Source: JBAZLV01 sp041650055 (GTDB lineage: Bacteria > Nitrospirota > UBA9217). From it: a stretch of DNA of 64,000 nt. Numbering within the stretch: the first letter of the stretch is position 1; each line of letters begins with the position of its first letter. The stretch lies in NCBI GenBank assembly GCA_041650055.1, contig JBAZLV010000005.1, positions 1 to 64,000 of the forward strand. The letters are read 5' to 3'. This document shows, one piece after another, positions 1 through 9,925 of the stretch. A program made the position numbers and the translations under genes. The notes beneath the pieces are model-generated. The model had not been told where the DNA came from. It did not search any database and saw nothing but the letters and a program-made list of their open reading frames with translations.

Positions 1-2055
1 CCCGACGCGTGGCTGAAGAATCCCGTAGCCCCGGATAACAATGTTTTTTTCATCATCGAACTCCGGATGATTAAGCGGATGAGCCATTGCAGCCACAAGT
101 TTCCAGGCGGCTTCACGGGGGAGCTGCGTATCCGTATCCAGCGTGATGACGTACGCCACGTGTGATAATGGCGCTGTTTCTCCGACAATAAGGGAAAATT
201 GATTCTGTGAGGGATTCCGCAAAAACGCATTCAACGCTGCAAGTTTTCCTCGTTTTCGCTCATAGCCCATCCAGATCTGCTCATGAGGGTTCCATTGTCG
301 CGGCCGATGAAAGAGAAAAAAAACACCCTTGCTTGAACCCCGGTATTTAAGGTTCAAATCCCTGATTTTTGTTTGTGCCAGTTTTAACAGCTCTCTGTCT
401 TCAGGCAGGGTTTCTGTTTGGGCATCCTGGAAATCCGTCAGCAATCCGAAATACAGATTATCATACCGGTTTGCAAGATACCGGACCTCAAGCGATTCGA
501 TCAACGATTCGAGAGCCTGAACACTCGTCAGCAAACCAGGCACAATAATCAGGGTCCTGAATTCAGCCGGGATTCCCTTTGCAAAATCCATCCGGGGAAG
601 AAAATGAGGAACCGTAAGCATCGTAACGAACCAGTTCACCAGAGCAATCGCAGCCTGACTTGTCCCAAGTGCCGTCAGAAGGCTCAAGAGCAGAACCTGG
701 CCAATGGAACAGGTAAGCGCACCCGTGACCATCAACAAACTTCCGGTGAAAAGGACAGTTAATATGCCGATCGATCCAGCATAGAAAAACAAGGGAAAGC
801 GGGTTCCCATTTTTTGCGCATGTTCCACAAAGGACAGTCTGGCCCTGGTTATCCGTTCAAGGTGCTCCAACCCTTGGTCAATAAGATAATAGCCAACATG
901 CGCTTCACGCTTGTCCGGATTTTTTTCCGCTTCTGCTGTCGCACATTTGAGAACCTCGGTAGCAACAGCAGTTTCCGAAAACCGGCTTTTTTTCGCAATC
1001 CGTTCCACAATATGGCGATACCGGTCCCGGGTAAAAAAATCCATTTTCCCGTAGACACCATCCGGGTCCTGTTGAAGAATTCGCTCAACACTGCTCATGG
1101 TCTCCACAAATTCTCGCCAGTCCATGGAGACAAGGAAGCGGAGGCTCTGGATACTGTTCCCGATCGTGACCTGATCTGCTGCCTGATGCTGGCCTTCCTG
1201 CTGAACCAGCTGTTGAATCGTCAAACCTGATTCCGACAGCCATTGCTCCATCCAGGTCAGGGGCAGGGCAAGCCCAGGGCCCTGGCCTCCCAGCCTACGT
1301 ACGAATTCGGCGACAAACGAGCTTGCCATCGGAGGGTCTGACCTCGCCATGTCGGCAATCACAAGGATCAGGCTCTTGGGATCCTGTTGCGAAACCTCGG
1401 TCATCCGATCTGCCCAGAGTGCTGCAATGCTTTGATGAACGGTATCAGCCTCTATTCGTGCTGCAATCCGTCGGATGTTTTCTATCAATGCGAGACGCAG
1501 CATGATCGGGATTGCCCATAACTCGCCAAGCGTCAAATCAATTACCGTTTGATAGGATGCGACAAATCTGCTCAGATTTTCAGAGTCAAGCCGGCCATCG
1601 TAATGAGCTATTACTTCTTGAGCAATATCATAGACCCGGGGAATGCCTGATAAGGAATCATGCAGTCCCCCTTGCAGTTGCGGCAGTTTCCGGCTGTATC
1701 CCTTTGGAAGATGTTTTCTCGCAATATGAATCTGTTCTTCGATCAGATAGAAGTTATCAAGCAACCATTCTCCGGCAGGCGTGATCCTCCGGTTTTCTGA
1801 AACGGTTTTGACCAGCATGCTCCTGACGTCATCAACAAGCCGGCCATTCTCCGTAAGACGAGGAAGGAGTTTTTCCTTTCCCGGCCGAATGCTCAACCGG
1901 TGGGAAGTTGCCAGAGCCTTCCCATGTTGGGCGAGTTGATAGGTGGTGAGCAATTCCAGGCGAAGCGGAGGCTCTGCATCCGGGTTTTGTTTCCGGATTT
2001 TTTTATAAAGCCACTGATACAGCTTCAGGATCTGTTCTCGTTTTTCCTTAATCAT
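1..2055 (-). CDS. ndvB: cyclic beta-1,2-glucan synthase, N-terminal part (partial at window edge)
   Basis: An open frame of 685 codons runs from ATG at 2055 off the left edge. Near residues 120-140 it has GEWLLDNFYLIEEQ and HLPKGYSRKLP, hallmarks of the N-terminal region of the very large NdvB/ChvB synthases. Hydrophobic segments lie around residues 420-480 (SIGILTVLFTGSLLMVTGAL and a following stretch). At about 655-660 is DTDTQLPREAA, the start of the GT84 glycosyltransferase domain. The family makes cyclic beta-1,2-glucan at the inner membrane for the periplasm; members are often more than 2,500 residues, so most of this gene lies outside. It starts 17 bp after the radical SAM gene and may share its transcript. 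No strong Shine-Dalgarno is seen, so the start is less certain than the identity. Confidence 0.85.
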   Translation of the reverse strand, partial: MIKEKREQILKLYQWLYKKIRKQNPDAEPPLRLELLTTYQLAQHGKALATSHRLSIRPGKEKLLPRLTENGRLVDDVRSMLVKTVSENRRITPAGEWLLDNFYLIEEQIHIARKHLPKGYSRKLPQLQGGLHDSLSGIPRVYDIAQEVIAHYDGRLDSENLSRFVASYQTVIDLTLGELWAIPIMLRLALIENIRRIAARIEADTVHQSIAALWADRMTEVSQQDPKSLILVIADMARSDPPMASSFVAEFVRRLGGQGPGLALPLTWMEQWLSESGLTIQQLVQQEGQHQAADQVTIGNSIQSLRFLVSMDWREFVETMSSVERILQQDPDGVYGKMDFFTRDRYRHIVERIAKKSRFSETAVATEVLKCATAEAEKNPDKREAHVGYYLIDQGLEHLERITRARLSFVEHAQKMGTRFPLFFYAGSIGILTVLFTGSLLMVTGALTCSIGQVLLLSLLTALGTSQAAIALVNWFVTMLTVPHFLPRMDFAKGIPAEFRTLIIVPGLLTSVQALESLIESLEVRYLANRYDNLYFGLLTDFQDAQTETLPEDRELLKLAQTKIRDLNLKYRGSSKGVFFLFHRPRQWNPHEQIWMGYERKRGKLAALNAFLRNPSQNQFSLIVGETAPLSHVAYVITLDTDTQLPREAAWKLVAAMAHPLNHPEFDDEKNIVIRGYGILQPRVG

Positions 2056-2072
2056 AATGAACGACCATGCGG

Positions 2073-3473
2073 TCAGGTTCGAAGGGTTTCCGGATTATCA
2101 TGCAGCCCGAAATGTTCAATGTATGCCGGGAAAGATCGTAACGTCTTTGCAACAGCCGTTTTTCCGAACATCCAGATCATTGTATAGTGAAAGTCCGCAT
2201 ATAACAAATGATTTAAAATATATTTCCAGGAATAAAAGCGTCCCATGGCTCTGAACGTTTCGGTCTGCAGGATAGCCGGGGACATATGGAGAGGCTTGAA
2301 AACAACGTGCTGCACGTCATACACGCTCCAATCAGTATGAAGCAATCGTCCGTTTTTTTCCATTTCAGAGAATAACGGCGTTCCCGGAAGAGGGGTCAGA
2401 ATCATGATCTGGATCGTATCGATTCTGTTTTCGGTAGCAAACTGAACCGTATCCTGAATCGTTTCCAACGTGTCCGTATCAGCTCCGATGACAAACATCC
2501 CGTGAATGTGGATTCCATGATCATGAACAGCCTGAATGCAGGATATGATATCGTTCTTATCCTGTTTTTTATTATATGCTGCGAGTGTCCCGGGATTGAT
2601 TGATTCGAATCCGATATGCAATATATGGCACCCTGCATCCGCCATAAGCCGGAGAAGCTGCGGGTCCTTTGAAACATCGGTTCGTACCTGTGCTGACCAT
2701 TGCATGGCCATGCGATCGGCAATCATGCAGGACAAAATTTCACGTGACCTTGTTTTGTTCGCCGCAAAATTATCATCAACGATAAATTTCAATCCGGTTG
2801 AAGCTGATTTCGCATGCCGGAGCTCGCGGAGCGCTTCGGGAATACTTTTACAGCGATACTGTTTTCCGAACATTCCTATCACGGAACAAAAGGTACAATT
2901 GCACGGACAGCCCCGGGAGAGAGAAACCGGATACGGATGGCCCGATTTCCAGTTATGCACGAGAGAAAAATCGGGAACAGGAAGGCTATCGAGATCGTGT
3001 ATAAATTCGCGGGGAGGGTTGTGACGCATGGTTCCGCTGTTGTCTTTATAGGAAAGCCCTTTGATGCTCGAAATGGACGGTCGTCCTGTTTGGGGATACT
3101 GAAGCAGCTCGTGCAAAGAATATTCACCTTCACCCCGAATAACGTAATCTACATTCTGCAGGGCCTCATCAGGCATGAACGTGGCATGCGCCCCGCCCAT
3201 AATGACCGGGATGCCGAGCTTCGTAAACTTTTTTGCAAGATGATAGGCACGGGGAGCAGTAGATGTGATGCTTGAAATACATACCAGATCACTGTTTTCA
3301 ATTGATGGCCAGTTCGGTTCTGCAAGATCTTCTACAAATACGGTTACGTCGTATCCATGCTGTTTAAGAATCGTGGCGAGTAATATTGCACCCAGTCGGG
3401 GCATGGGAAATTTGCTGAAAATATGGAGTCCAGGCGCTTGTGCCTCGATTAAAGAAACTTTTTTTATGATCAT
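2073..3473 (-). CDS. B12-binding-domain radical SAM protein
   Basis: A 466-residue protein. The first ~130 residues look like a cobalamin-binding Rossmann domain (PRLGAILLATILKQHGYDV, then VIMGGAHATFMPDEAL and VIRGEGEYSLHELL). A radical SAM core follows, with the cluster motif SRGCPCNCTFC near residue 190 (C-x3-C-x2-C), a GFES motif near 290 and LTPLPGTPLF near 365. This is the layout of the large B12/radical SAM group that includes methyltransferases and ring-forming enzymes acting on lipids, cofactors or natural products. The substrate cannot be read from the sequence. It directly precedes the cyclic glucan synthase on the same strand, so an envelope-related role is possible but is only inference. 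Confidence 0.85.
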   Translation of the reverse strand: MIIKKVSLIEAQAPGLHIFSKFPMPRLGAILLATILKQHGYDVTVFVEDLAEPNWPSIENSDLVCISSITSTAPRAYHLAKKFTKLGIPVIMGGAHATFMPDEALQNVDYVIRGEGEYSLHELLQYPQTGRPSISSIKGLSYKDNSGTMRHNPPREFIHDLDSLPVPDFSLVHNWKSGHPYPVSLSRGCPCNCTFCSVIGMFGKQYRCKSIPEALRELRHAKSASTGLKFIVDDNFAANKTRSREILSCMIADRMAMQWSAQVRTDVSKDPQLLRLMADAGCHILHIGFESINPGTLAAYNKKQDKNDIISCIQAVHDHGIHIHGMFVIGADTDTLETIQDTVQFATENRIDTIQIMILTPLPGTPLFSEMEKNGRLLHTDWSVYDVQHVVFKPLHMSPAILQTETFRAMGRFYSWKYILNHLLYADFHYTMIWMFGKTAVAKTLRSFPAYIEHFGLHDNPETLRT

Positions 3474-3582
3474 TCTTCATGCATCCTGACGGGCGTGGGT
3501 TCCTCTGTGCGGTGTTTGAGCATGGCGCATGAGTAAGTCCTGGTAGATTCCCAGGCCGGCAAGAAAAACAACTTGTTCAGCA

Positions 3583-3897
3583 TTATGCCCGCATTGCTTT
3601 GACAGCTTCCATTCCCGCGATACAGGCTATGCTGCGAAATTGGATGTCCGGTTTCGCATTAATAATGTTCATTGCGCCGATCAGAAGGCCAAACCGGTGC
3701 GACTTCTGATGATTGTCAAAATCTTCCTGTGTTTTCCAATCTTCTCTAAGGTAAAAGATGCTTTTATCCTCGATGTCCCGTAGCAGTGACAGGTTATGCA
3801 GCCTCGTTCACGCCGGATTGGCCCCAGGATTGCCTTCATGGCAAGAAGCATTTCTCTTTTCAACAGGCACCGTCATTTTAATTGCAGCATCCATCAT
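3583..3897 (-). pseudogene. antibiotic biosynthesis monooxygenase (ABM) domain protein, frameshifted twice
   Basis: Three reading frames on the minus strand join into one recognisable ABM/YgiN-like protein of about 104 residues. It starts at ATG 3897 with MDAAIKMTVPVEKR, shifts near 3860 into EMLLAMKAILGPIRRERGC, and shifts again near 3780 into DKSIFYLREDWKTQEDFDNH and a C-terminal end at TAA 3585-3583. Each shift looks like a single-base indel. The family consists of small dimeric haem- or quinone-type monooxygenases. All parts are present and in order, so the inactivation is recent or the breaks are sequence errors. Confidence 0.75.
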
Positions 3898-4073
3898 GGA
3901 ATCTTCCCTTAATATAGTGAACCGCTCCGGCATGAAGTCCGTACGTGGTTTTAGTAGAGTCCCGAAAACTGCCCTCGTTGCCGCTAACGTGAAATTCCGT
4001 AATGTATGCGCCAATGCCGAATTCTCCGTCTTAAAATCAGGAGACGAGATGCATTTACTGTGATTCACGCCTT

Positions 4074-4409
4074 CTACTTCACAACAAGGCTGTTTATGAC
4101 AGATTTAACACCAGGTACTCTTCGGGCAACTTCACTGGCGCGCCGCACATCTTCCGCGGAATTCACAAAGCCGCTCAACTGCACTTCTCCTTTGAAGGTC
4201 GCAACATTAATCTGGGTAACCTTTAATTGTTCATCATCAAAAATTGCGGCTTTTACTTTTGCCGTAATGACTGAATCATCAATGTATTCTCCGGTACTTG
4301 TTTTTTGCGCTGTTCCTGCACAGCCTGCAAAAACGGTTAGAAGCATGAGACAAAGAACAAAGAAAATTCCATATTGAGTCAAACTCAGTTTGCTTGAACG
4401 TAAGAACAT
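4074..4409 (-). CDS. BON-domain lipoprotein
   Basis: A 111-residue exported protein. A hydrophobic signal of about 20 residues ends in a lipobox (TVFAGC) near residue 31. One BON domain follows (DDSVITAKVKAAIFDDEQL, then VATFKGEVQLSGFVNSAED and ARRVPGVKSV). BON domains of this OsmY type bind phospholipid and sit in the periplasm or at the outer membrane, usually in stress tolerance. ATG 4409 was preferred over an upstream in-frame ATG at 4451 because AGGAGG lies at 4423-4418, eight bases ahead, and because the lipoprotein signal then starts properly. The gene appears monocistronic. Confidence 0.85.
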   Translation of the reverse strand: MFLRSSKLSLTQYGIFFVLCLMLLTVFAGCAGTAQKTSTGEYIDDSVITAKVKAAIFDDEQLKVTQINVATFKGEVQLSGFVNSAEDVRRASEVARRVPGVKSVINSLVVK

Positions 4410-4841
4410 GGGTAATGCCTCCTTTTGACATTTCTCTGATGATGACAGCAATTTCAGTTGGATTGAAACTTAAGTATTGAATGCACCCCTCCTTTCTCAT
4501 GGAAATAAAATTTCTCTTACAGAGTTCATGCCAGACCGTTGAAAAAAGAAAGCATGAAATTAACCAATTGATTGTAAGCAGAAGAACGGTCGTGTCCTGG
4601 GGAGCTACCTGTTCCATTCGAAAAAAAACATATTAAGGGTTAAAAAATCCTGCTTGGAAGACGAAAACTCGTTCCCGTTTTTTATGCTTGGTATTTTTTC
4701 AAGACATTTACTGTGCTGCATCATTCATCTCCAACTGATACTAATGAGTATAGCATAATGTTTTTTCGGTTCAATATGTTGGGAGCTCGGCAGGATAATA
4801 AATGCAGCTTTGACTACGACATTGGTTTTGTGGAGCAGGAC
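4410..4841. other. gene-free interval
   Basis: About 430 bases between the BON lipoprotein and pgi. It holds the lipoprotein's ribosome binding site at 4418-4423 and probably its promoter. No convincing gene, RNA or repeat was found; the short open frames here lack codon character and recognisable signals. Confidence 0.5.
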
Positions 4842-6431
4842 TTATACTGTTCGAGAATAGCGCGTATCGGTTATAGTTTTTCCAGCATGTTTCGTGACAC
4901 GATGATCACTATTTGCGCTGGCATGCTCAAGAATTTTAAATACGTATTCGTACTGTTCCGTATGCATTGCACGCGCAATCTCTTCCACGGTAAACGATTC
5001 ACCGGCTTTTGTCTGAAGATAGGAGAAAATGCTACGTTGCAGTTCAATGGCAGCTTCCGCCATTTTTTTCCCTGCTTCAACGCCCGGCTGATGATAGGCA
5101 TTGATGTTTACAAGCTCTGCATACAACCCAACCGCGCGTTCATACAGAGCAATAAGCGCTCCAATTGAGCCTGCATTGAGTTTATCAATCGTGATGGTAA
5201 GTGACATTCGTTCTTTTTCATAGAGAGCATTCCTCGTTCCCTGAAGATATGCGTTCAGATAATCGCCGCTGGTAACGCCGGAAGCGACTTCCGGCGATGG
5301 TCCATTTCGATCTTGCAAAACTTCAATGAACGTCACAAAGAAATTATTCACGCCATCGCGCAGCTGCTGGACATACGCATGCTGATCCGTGGTCCCTTTA
5401 TTGCCATACACTGCAATGCCCTGATGCACGATGTTACCGTCGCGATCCTTTTCCTTTCCGAGTGATTCCATGATGAGCTGTTGTAGGTAGCGGGAAAAAA
5501 GCTGGAGCCGGTCCTTATACGGAAGAATCACCATGTCTTTTTCGCCTTTCCCGTTCGTTGCATAATGCCAAGCAAGCGCAAGAAGAGCGGATGGATTCGT
5601 ACGAATATCGTGACTTCGAGTTGCTTCGTCGCAGCGAGCCCCTCCCTGGAGAAGCTCATCAATCGGAATACCCTGCAGTGCCGCAGGAAGAAGACCGACT
5701 GCTGACATCACCGACGTCCTGCCTCCGACCCAGTCCCACATGGGAAAGATCGCGAGCCAACGGTTTTCTTGGGCATGTTTGTAAAGCTCGCTTCCCGTCC
5801 CGGTCACGGCAACAGCGTGCTGCTCGAAAACAAGATTCGCTTTTTTAAATGCTGCGGCTACTTCAAGCATTCCGTTTTTGGTTTCTTTGGTTCCTCCGCT
5901 TTTGGATATCACCAGAACAAGTGTGTTATCGAGTTCATTGCCGATTTCAGCAACAAGCCGGTCTATTCCATCCGGGTCGGTATTATCCAAAAAACAAGGT
6001 TTCATTTTATCTGCTGATGAGCCGAGCGCATCAGCAATAAACTGCGGCCCAAGCGCGGAACCGCCGATCCCGATGCTCAAAAAGCGCGTGAACCGCTGCC
6101 GCTTTCGTGGATTGATCTTTCCCGCATGAATGGAAAAGGCGAATTCTTTTATCGACTGTAATGTATCTTGAATCTCGCTTTGAAGTGCGTTTGACGGCGC
6201 GCGTTCCGGAGCTCGCAGCCAGTAATGACCAACCATCCGATGTTCATCCGGATTCGCGATGCTTCCTGCTTCAAGCGCATCCATGGCATGGAAGGCTTGC
6301 TGCATTTTCGGCTCCATCCGGATGAAATAATCTTCGCGTATGCGCATTCTGCTGATGTCGATCATCATGCCGACAGAAGGGATCGTACAGAGAAAATGGT
6401 CATACTGGTTCCATTGGTCGAGGGGATTCAT
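4842..6431 (-). CDS. pgi: glucose-6-phosphate isomerase
   Basis: Interconverts glucose-6-phosphate and fructose-6-phosphate in the cytosol. The 529-residue protein has the family signatures: FLSIGIGGSALGPQF near residue 115, LVISKSGGTKETKNGM near 175, GGRTSVMSAVGLLPA near 235 and DQHAYVQQLRDGVNNFF near 345, which covers the active-site region. Its length is typical of the longer bacterial forms. It is transcribed divergently from mnmE, with a roughly 160-bp shared upstream region. Confidence 0.95.
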   Translation of the reverse strand: MNPLDQWNQYDHFLCTIPSVGMMIDISRMRIREDYFIRMEPKMQQAFHAMDALEAGSIANPDEHRMVGHYWLRAPERAPSNALQSEIQDTLQSIKEFAFSIHAGKINPRKRQRFTRFLSIGIGGSALGPQFIADALGSSADKMKPCFLDNTDPDGIDRLVAEIGNELDNTLVLVISKSGGTKETKNGMLEVAAAFKKANLVFEQHAVAVTGTGSELYKHAQENRWLAIFPMWDWVGGRTSVMSAVGLLPAALQGIPIDELLQGGARCDEATRSHDIRTNPSALLALAWHYATNGKGEKDMVILPYKDRLQLFSRYLQQLIMESLGKEKDRDGNIVHQGIAVYGNKGTTDQHAYVQQLRDGVNNFFVTFIEVLQDRNGPSPEVASGVTSGDYLNAYLQGTRNALYEKERMSLTITIDKLNAGSIGALIALYERAVGLYAELVNINAYHQPGVEAGKKMAEAAIELQRSIFSYLQTKAGESFTVEEIARAMHTEQYEYVFKILEHASANSDHRVTKHAGKTITDTRYSRTV

Positions 6432-6594
6432 GATTCATCCTTTCACAAGTTTTTAACTTTTCCGATTTTCTATAAGGAATTATTGTATCATAAAAATTTC
6501 TGAGCCCGAAAAAAAACTGAGAAAGAAATACGTCTCATGAAACACAAAGAGAAAAGATTTGGGCGAACCTATTCTTTATGGTAATATACCGGCC

Positions 6595-7965
6595 ATGTTG
6601 GAACAAGACACTATCTGTGCAATCTCGACTCCTCCCGGAGAAGGGGGGATTGGAATAATACGGATCAGCGGGCCGAAAGCCGTTCCCATTACTTCGAAGG
6701 TTTTTAAACCACGCAATGTGCAACCGCTTGATCGCGCAAAAACATACACGCTGCAGTATGGTCACATCGTAGATCCCAAGAGCGGAGAGGTCTGTGATGA
6801 AGCAATCATCGGCATTATGCGTTCGCCTACGTCTTATACGCGTGAAGATGTGGTCGAGATAAATTGTCATAGCGGCATGATATCTTTGCGGCGTATCCTG
6901 GAGACCGTGATCGCAGCAGGTGCGAGGCTTGCAGAACCAGGCGAGTTTACGCAGCGGGCTTTTGTCAATGGCCGAATAGACCTTGCCCAGGCTGAAGCTG
7001 TTCTTGATATTATAACTGCAAAAACCGAGTTATCGCATAAGGCAGCCCTGAAACAGCTTCAGGGGGGTCTTTCAACCGAGATTGCATCACTTCAGGATGA
7101 GCTCATAACGTTGCTCGCATCAGTGGAAGCGGGCATCGATTTTCCTGATGAAGACATCGAGACCGCATCAGGAACGTCGCTTGCAGATACGGTTGCATGT
7201 ATGATTACGGAAATCGACAAAATGCTTTCCGGATTCGCGTTCGGACAGATCCTCAGAAACGGGTACGCAACCGCTATTGTCGGAAGGCCGAATGTGGGCA
7301 AGTCTTCTTTATTAAATACTCTTCTAAAACGAGATCGAGCAATTGTATCTGAAATTCCGGGAACAACCAGAGATGTATTGGAAGAATATGTGAATAGCGC
7401 TGGTATTCCTCTCAGAATAATAGACACCGCGGGGATACGGCATGCCAATGATACCATTGAACAGGAAGGTGTAAGAAGAAGTCTTGCGGCCCTGGCTTCT
7501 GCTGATCTTGCGCTTATTGTGCTTGACGGCTCTGAAACCATGACCGCTGAAGACCGGCGGGTACTGGAAGAAGCAAAAGAAAAAAACTTTCTTATTGTAT
7601 TGAACAAAAATGATCTTCCGCGAAAAAAATTCGACCTCGACCCAACCTGGACCGTTGTTCCTGTGTCATGCAAAAACGGACACGGTTTGGATGACCTGAC
7701 GAATGCGATTGCTGATAAAATTTTTCAGAATACTGCTATGCACCAGGAACAGGGCTGGATGATAAATGTCCGGCATAAAACAGCGCTCGAACAGACGCGC
7801 GAGCATTTACAGCATGCAGAAGCATCGATCGCTGCCAAACTTTCTCCGGAATTTTATGCTGCTGACCTCAGATCCGCACTTGATAATCTCGGATTGATTA
7901 CCGGAGCAACATGCACGGAAGATATTCTCAAACGGATTTTCAGCACCTTCTGCATCGGAAAATAA
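6595..7965 (+). CDS. mnmE: tRNA uridine-5-carboxymethylaminomethyl(34) synthesis GTPase MnmE
   Basis: With MnmG it builds the cmnm5 group on the wobble uridine of several tRNAs. The 456-residue protein has an N-terminal folate-binding domain (STPPGEGGIGIIRISGP), a helical domain, an inserted G domain with P-loop GRPNVGKSSLLN, switch region PGTTRD, DTAGIR and NKND, and the C-terminal CIGK whose cysteine is conserved. An in-frame TTG lies upstream at 6559, but ATG 6595 matches the usual N-terminus. There is no clear Shine-Dalgarno, and a -10-like TATGGT lies close to the ATG. It leads the mnmE-mnmG-rsmG gene string that typically sits near bacterial origins. Confidence 0.96.
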   Translation: MLEQDTICAISTPPGEGGIGIIRISGPKAVPITSKVFKPRNVQPLDRAKTYTLQYGHIVDPKSGEVCDEAIIGIMRSPTSYTREDVVEINCHSGMISLRRILETVIAAGARLAEPGEFTQRAFVNGRIDLAQAEAVLDIITAKTELSHKAALKQLQGGLSTEIASLQDELITLLASVEAGIDFPDEDIETASGTSLADTVACMITEIDKMLSGFAFGQILRNGYATAIVGRPNVGKSSLLNTLLKRDRAIVSEIPGTTRDVLEEYVNSAGIPLRIIDTAGIRHANDTIEQEGVRRSLAALASADLALIVLDGSETMTAEDRRVLEEAKEKNFLIVLNKNDLPRKKFDLDPTWTVVPVSCKNGHGLDDLTNAIADKIFQNTAMHQEQGWMINVRHKTALEQTREHLQHAEASIAAKLSPEFYAADLRSALDNLGLITGATCTEDILKRIFSTFCIGK

Positions 7966-8005
7966 CTATGAATATACGAATACTCTTGAAAGAGAATTTC
8001 TGCGT

Positions 8006-9925
8006 ATGAGCCAAACTACATTCACGAAAAATTATGATGTCATCGTTGTCGGAGCCGGACATGCCGGATGTGAGGCTGCGCTTGCAGCTGCGCGCATGGG
8101 ATGTTCGACCCTTCTCTTCACGATAAATCTCGACGCTATTGCCCAGATGTCATGCAATCCGGCAATCGGAGGGCTCGCGAAGGGAAATCTGGTACGAGAG
8201 ATCGATGCGCTCGGCGGCGAGATGGCTAAGATCACTGACCGGACCGGAATCCAGTTCAGGACGTTGAATCAAAGCAAAGGTCCTGCAGTCCATGGTACAC
8301 GGGCCCAGGCAGATAAATTACTGTATCGAGCTGCTATGAAAGAGTCTTTGGAGAAACAACAGGGGCTTGATGTTCAACAGGCAATGGTAGAAAAAATTCT
8401 GGTGGAAGACACTATCATTAAGGGTATTGAGACCAATATTGGTGTTCAATATTTTTCTTCGGCTGTCATTCTCACCACAGGGACCTTCCTCAAGGGATTA
8501 ATCCATATCGGGCTTTCACATTATCCAGCTGGAAGGGCAGGAGAGTTTCCTTCAATTGGCCTGTCCGACAGTCTGCGTGATCTTGGTTTTGAAATAAAGA
8601 GGCTCAAGACGGGTACGCCTGCTCGTTTAAACGGAAGAAGCATTGATTTCTCAAAAATGAAACCACAGTATGGTGATAACCCTGCTCCGTTCTTTTCTTT
8701 TACGGAAAAAGAACATCCTCTCCCACAATTACCTTGTTATCTTAGTTATACCACCCCGGTAACACATGAAATGATACGAAATAACCTCGATCGATCACCA
8801 CTTTACTCGGGAGTCATAAAAGGTATCGGGCCGCGTTATTGCCCGTCAATAGAGGACAAAGTAATGCGGTTTCCAGAGCGTGAACGCCATCAGGTATTTC
8901 TAGAGCCTGAAGGCATACAAACAGAAGAGTTTTATGCGAATGGAATGCCAACAAGCCTGCCGTTCGATGTTCAGATAAAAATGTATCGTTCAGTTCCCGG
9001 GCTTGAGGATGTCGAAATCATGCGGCCTGCGTATGCTATTGAATATGATTTTGCTCCTCCGACTCAGATTACGCATGAATTGGAAACCAAGAAAATTTCC
9101 GGATTGTATTTCGCCGGGCAGATAAATGGGACCTCCGGATACGAGGAGGCCGCTGCCCAAGGATTGATGGCCGGAATTAATGCAGCACTTAAAATACAAC
9201 AAAGACCTCCGCTGGTGCTGTTGAGAAATGAGGCATATATTGGGGTACTAATTGATGACCTCACAACACGTGGTACAAATGAGCCGTACCGCATGTTTAC
9301 ATCCCGTGCTGAATATCGGCTTCTTCTTCGCGAAGACAATGCCGATCTCAGGCTTCGTGAAAAAGGGAGAATGATCGGGCTTGTATCAGAAGATCTTTAT
9401 AAGGAATTTCTTGATAAGAAAAAAAGCATTGAAGCCGAAATAAATAGATTGAAAAGCACCTGGATAAAACAAAATCAGACGGTGAATTCAGTTCTCCTAA
9501 GAAAGAACTCCACTGAATTATCTCAGGAAACATCATTAGACCAGCTGCTTAAACGGCCGGAGATTGAATATAAGGATATTGAAGAGATCAGCCCTCCAGC
9601 AACACTATTACAAAACGATGCTCCAAAACAGGTCGAGATTCAGCTTAAATATGAGGGATATATACAACGCCAACTGGATCATGTTGCTCGTTTTGCCGGA
9701 TTAGAGCAAAAGAAAATTCCCCGCGATTTTGATTACGATTCGATTACCGGACTAGGAACAGAGGTAAGACAAAAATTAAAGCAAGTCCAGCCGATTTCTC
9801 TCGGTCAGGCTTCACGCATTTCAGGAGTTACACCGGCTGCCATTTCACTCATCCTAGTCTCTCTTGAAAAAAGAAAGCGAAGTAAAAACCAGACTCAAAA
9901 CAATTCCGGGGAAAATACTCAATGA
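8006..9925 (+). CDS. mnmG: tRNA uridine-5-carboxymethylaminomethyl(34) synthesis enzyme MnmG
   Basis: The FAD-dependent partner of MnmE, 639 residues. The N-terminus has the dinucleotide-binding motif DVIVVGAGHAGCEAALAAA. Further on are MSCNPAIGGLAKGNLVREID and LTTGTFLKGLIHIG, the C-terminal FAD-binding FAGQINGTSGYEEAAAQGL, and TSRAEYRLLLREDNADLRL. The C-terminal helical domain that contacts MnmE is present. Its stop overlaps the start of rsmG by four bases (ATGA), which suggests translational coupling. Confidence 0.96.
   Translation: MSQTTFTKNYDVIVVGAGHAGCEAALAAARMGCSTLLFTINLDAIAQMSCNPAIGGLAKGNLVREIDALGGEMAKITDRTGIQFRTLNQSKGPAVHGTRAQADKLLYRAAMKESLEKQQGLDVQQAMVEKILVEDTIIKGIETNIGVQYFSSAVILTTGTFLKGLIHIGLSHYPAGRAGEFPSIGLSDSLRDLGFEIKRLKTGTPARLNGRSIDFSKMKPQYGDNPAPFFSFTEKEHPLPQLPCYLSYTTPVTHEMIRNNLDRSPLYSGVIKGIGPRYCPSIEDKVMRFPERERHQVFLEPEGIQTEEFYANGMPTSLPFDVQIKMYRSVPGLEDVEIMRPAYAIEYDFAPPTQITHELETKKISGLYFAGQINGTSGYEEAAAQGLMAGINAALKIQQRPPLVLLRNEAYIGVLIDDLTTRGTNEPYRMFTSRAEYRLLLREDNADLRLREKGRMIGLVSEDLYKEFLDKKKSIEAEINRLKSTWIKQNQTVNSVLLRKNSTELSQETSLDQLLKRPEIEYKDIEEISPPATLLQNDAPKQVEIQLKYEGYIQRQLDHVARFAGLEQKKIPRDFDYDSITGLGTEVRQKLKQVQPISLGQASRISGVTPAAISLILVSLEKRKRSKNQTQNNSGENTQ

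Noticed and set aside
4279..4617. 112-codon open frame on the minus strand
   Set aside because: It overlaps the BON lipoprotein in another frame and has no ribosome binding site or recognisable composition.
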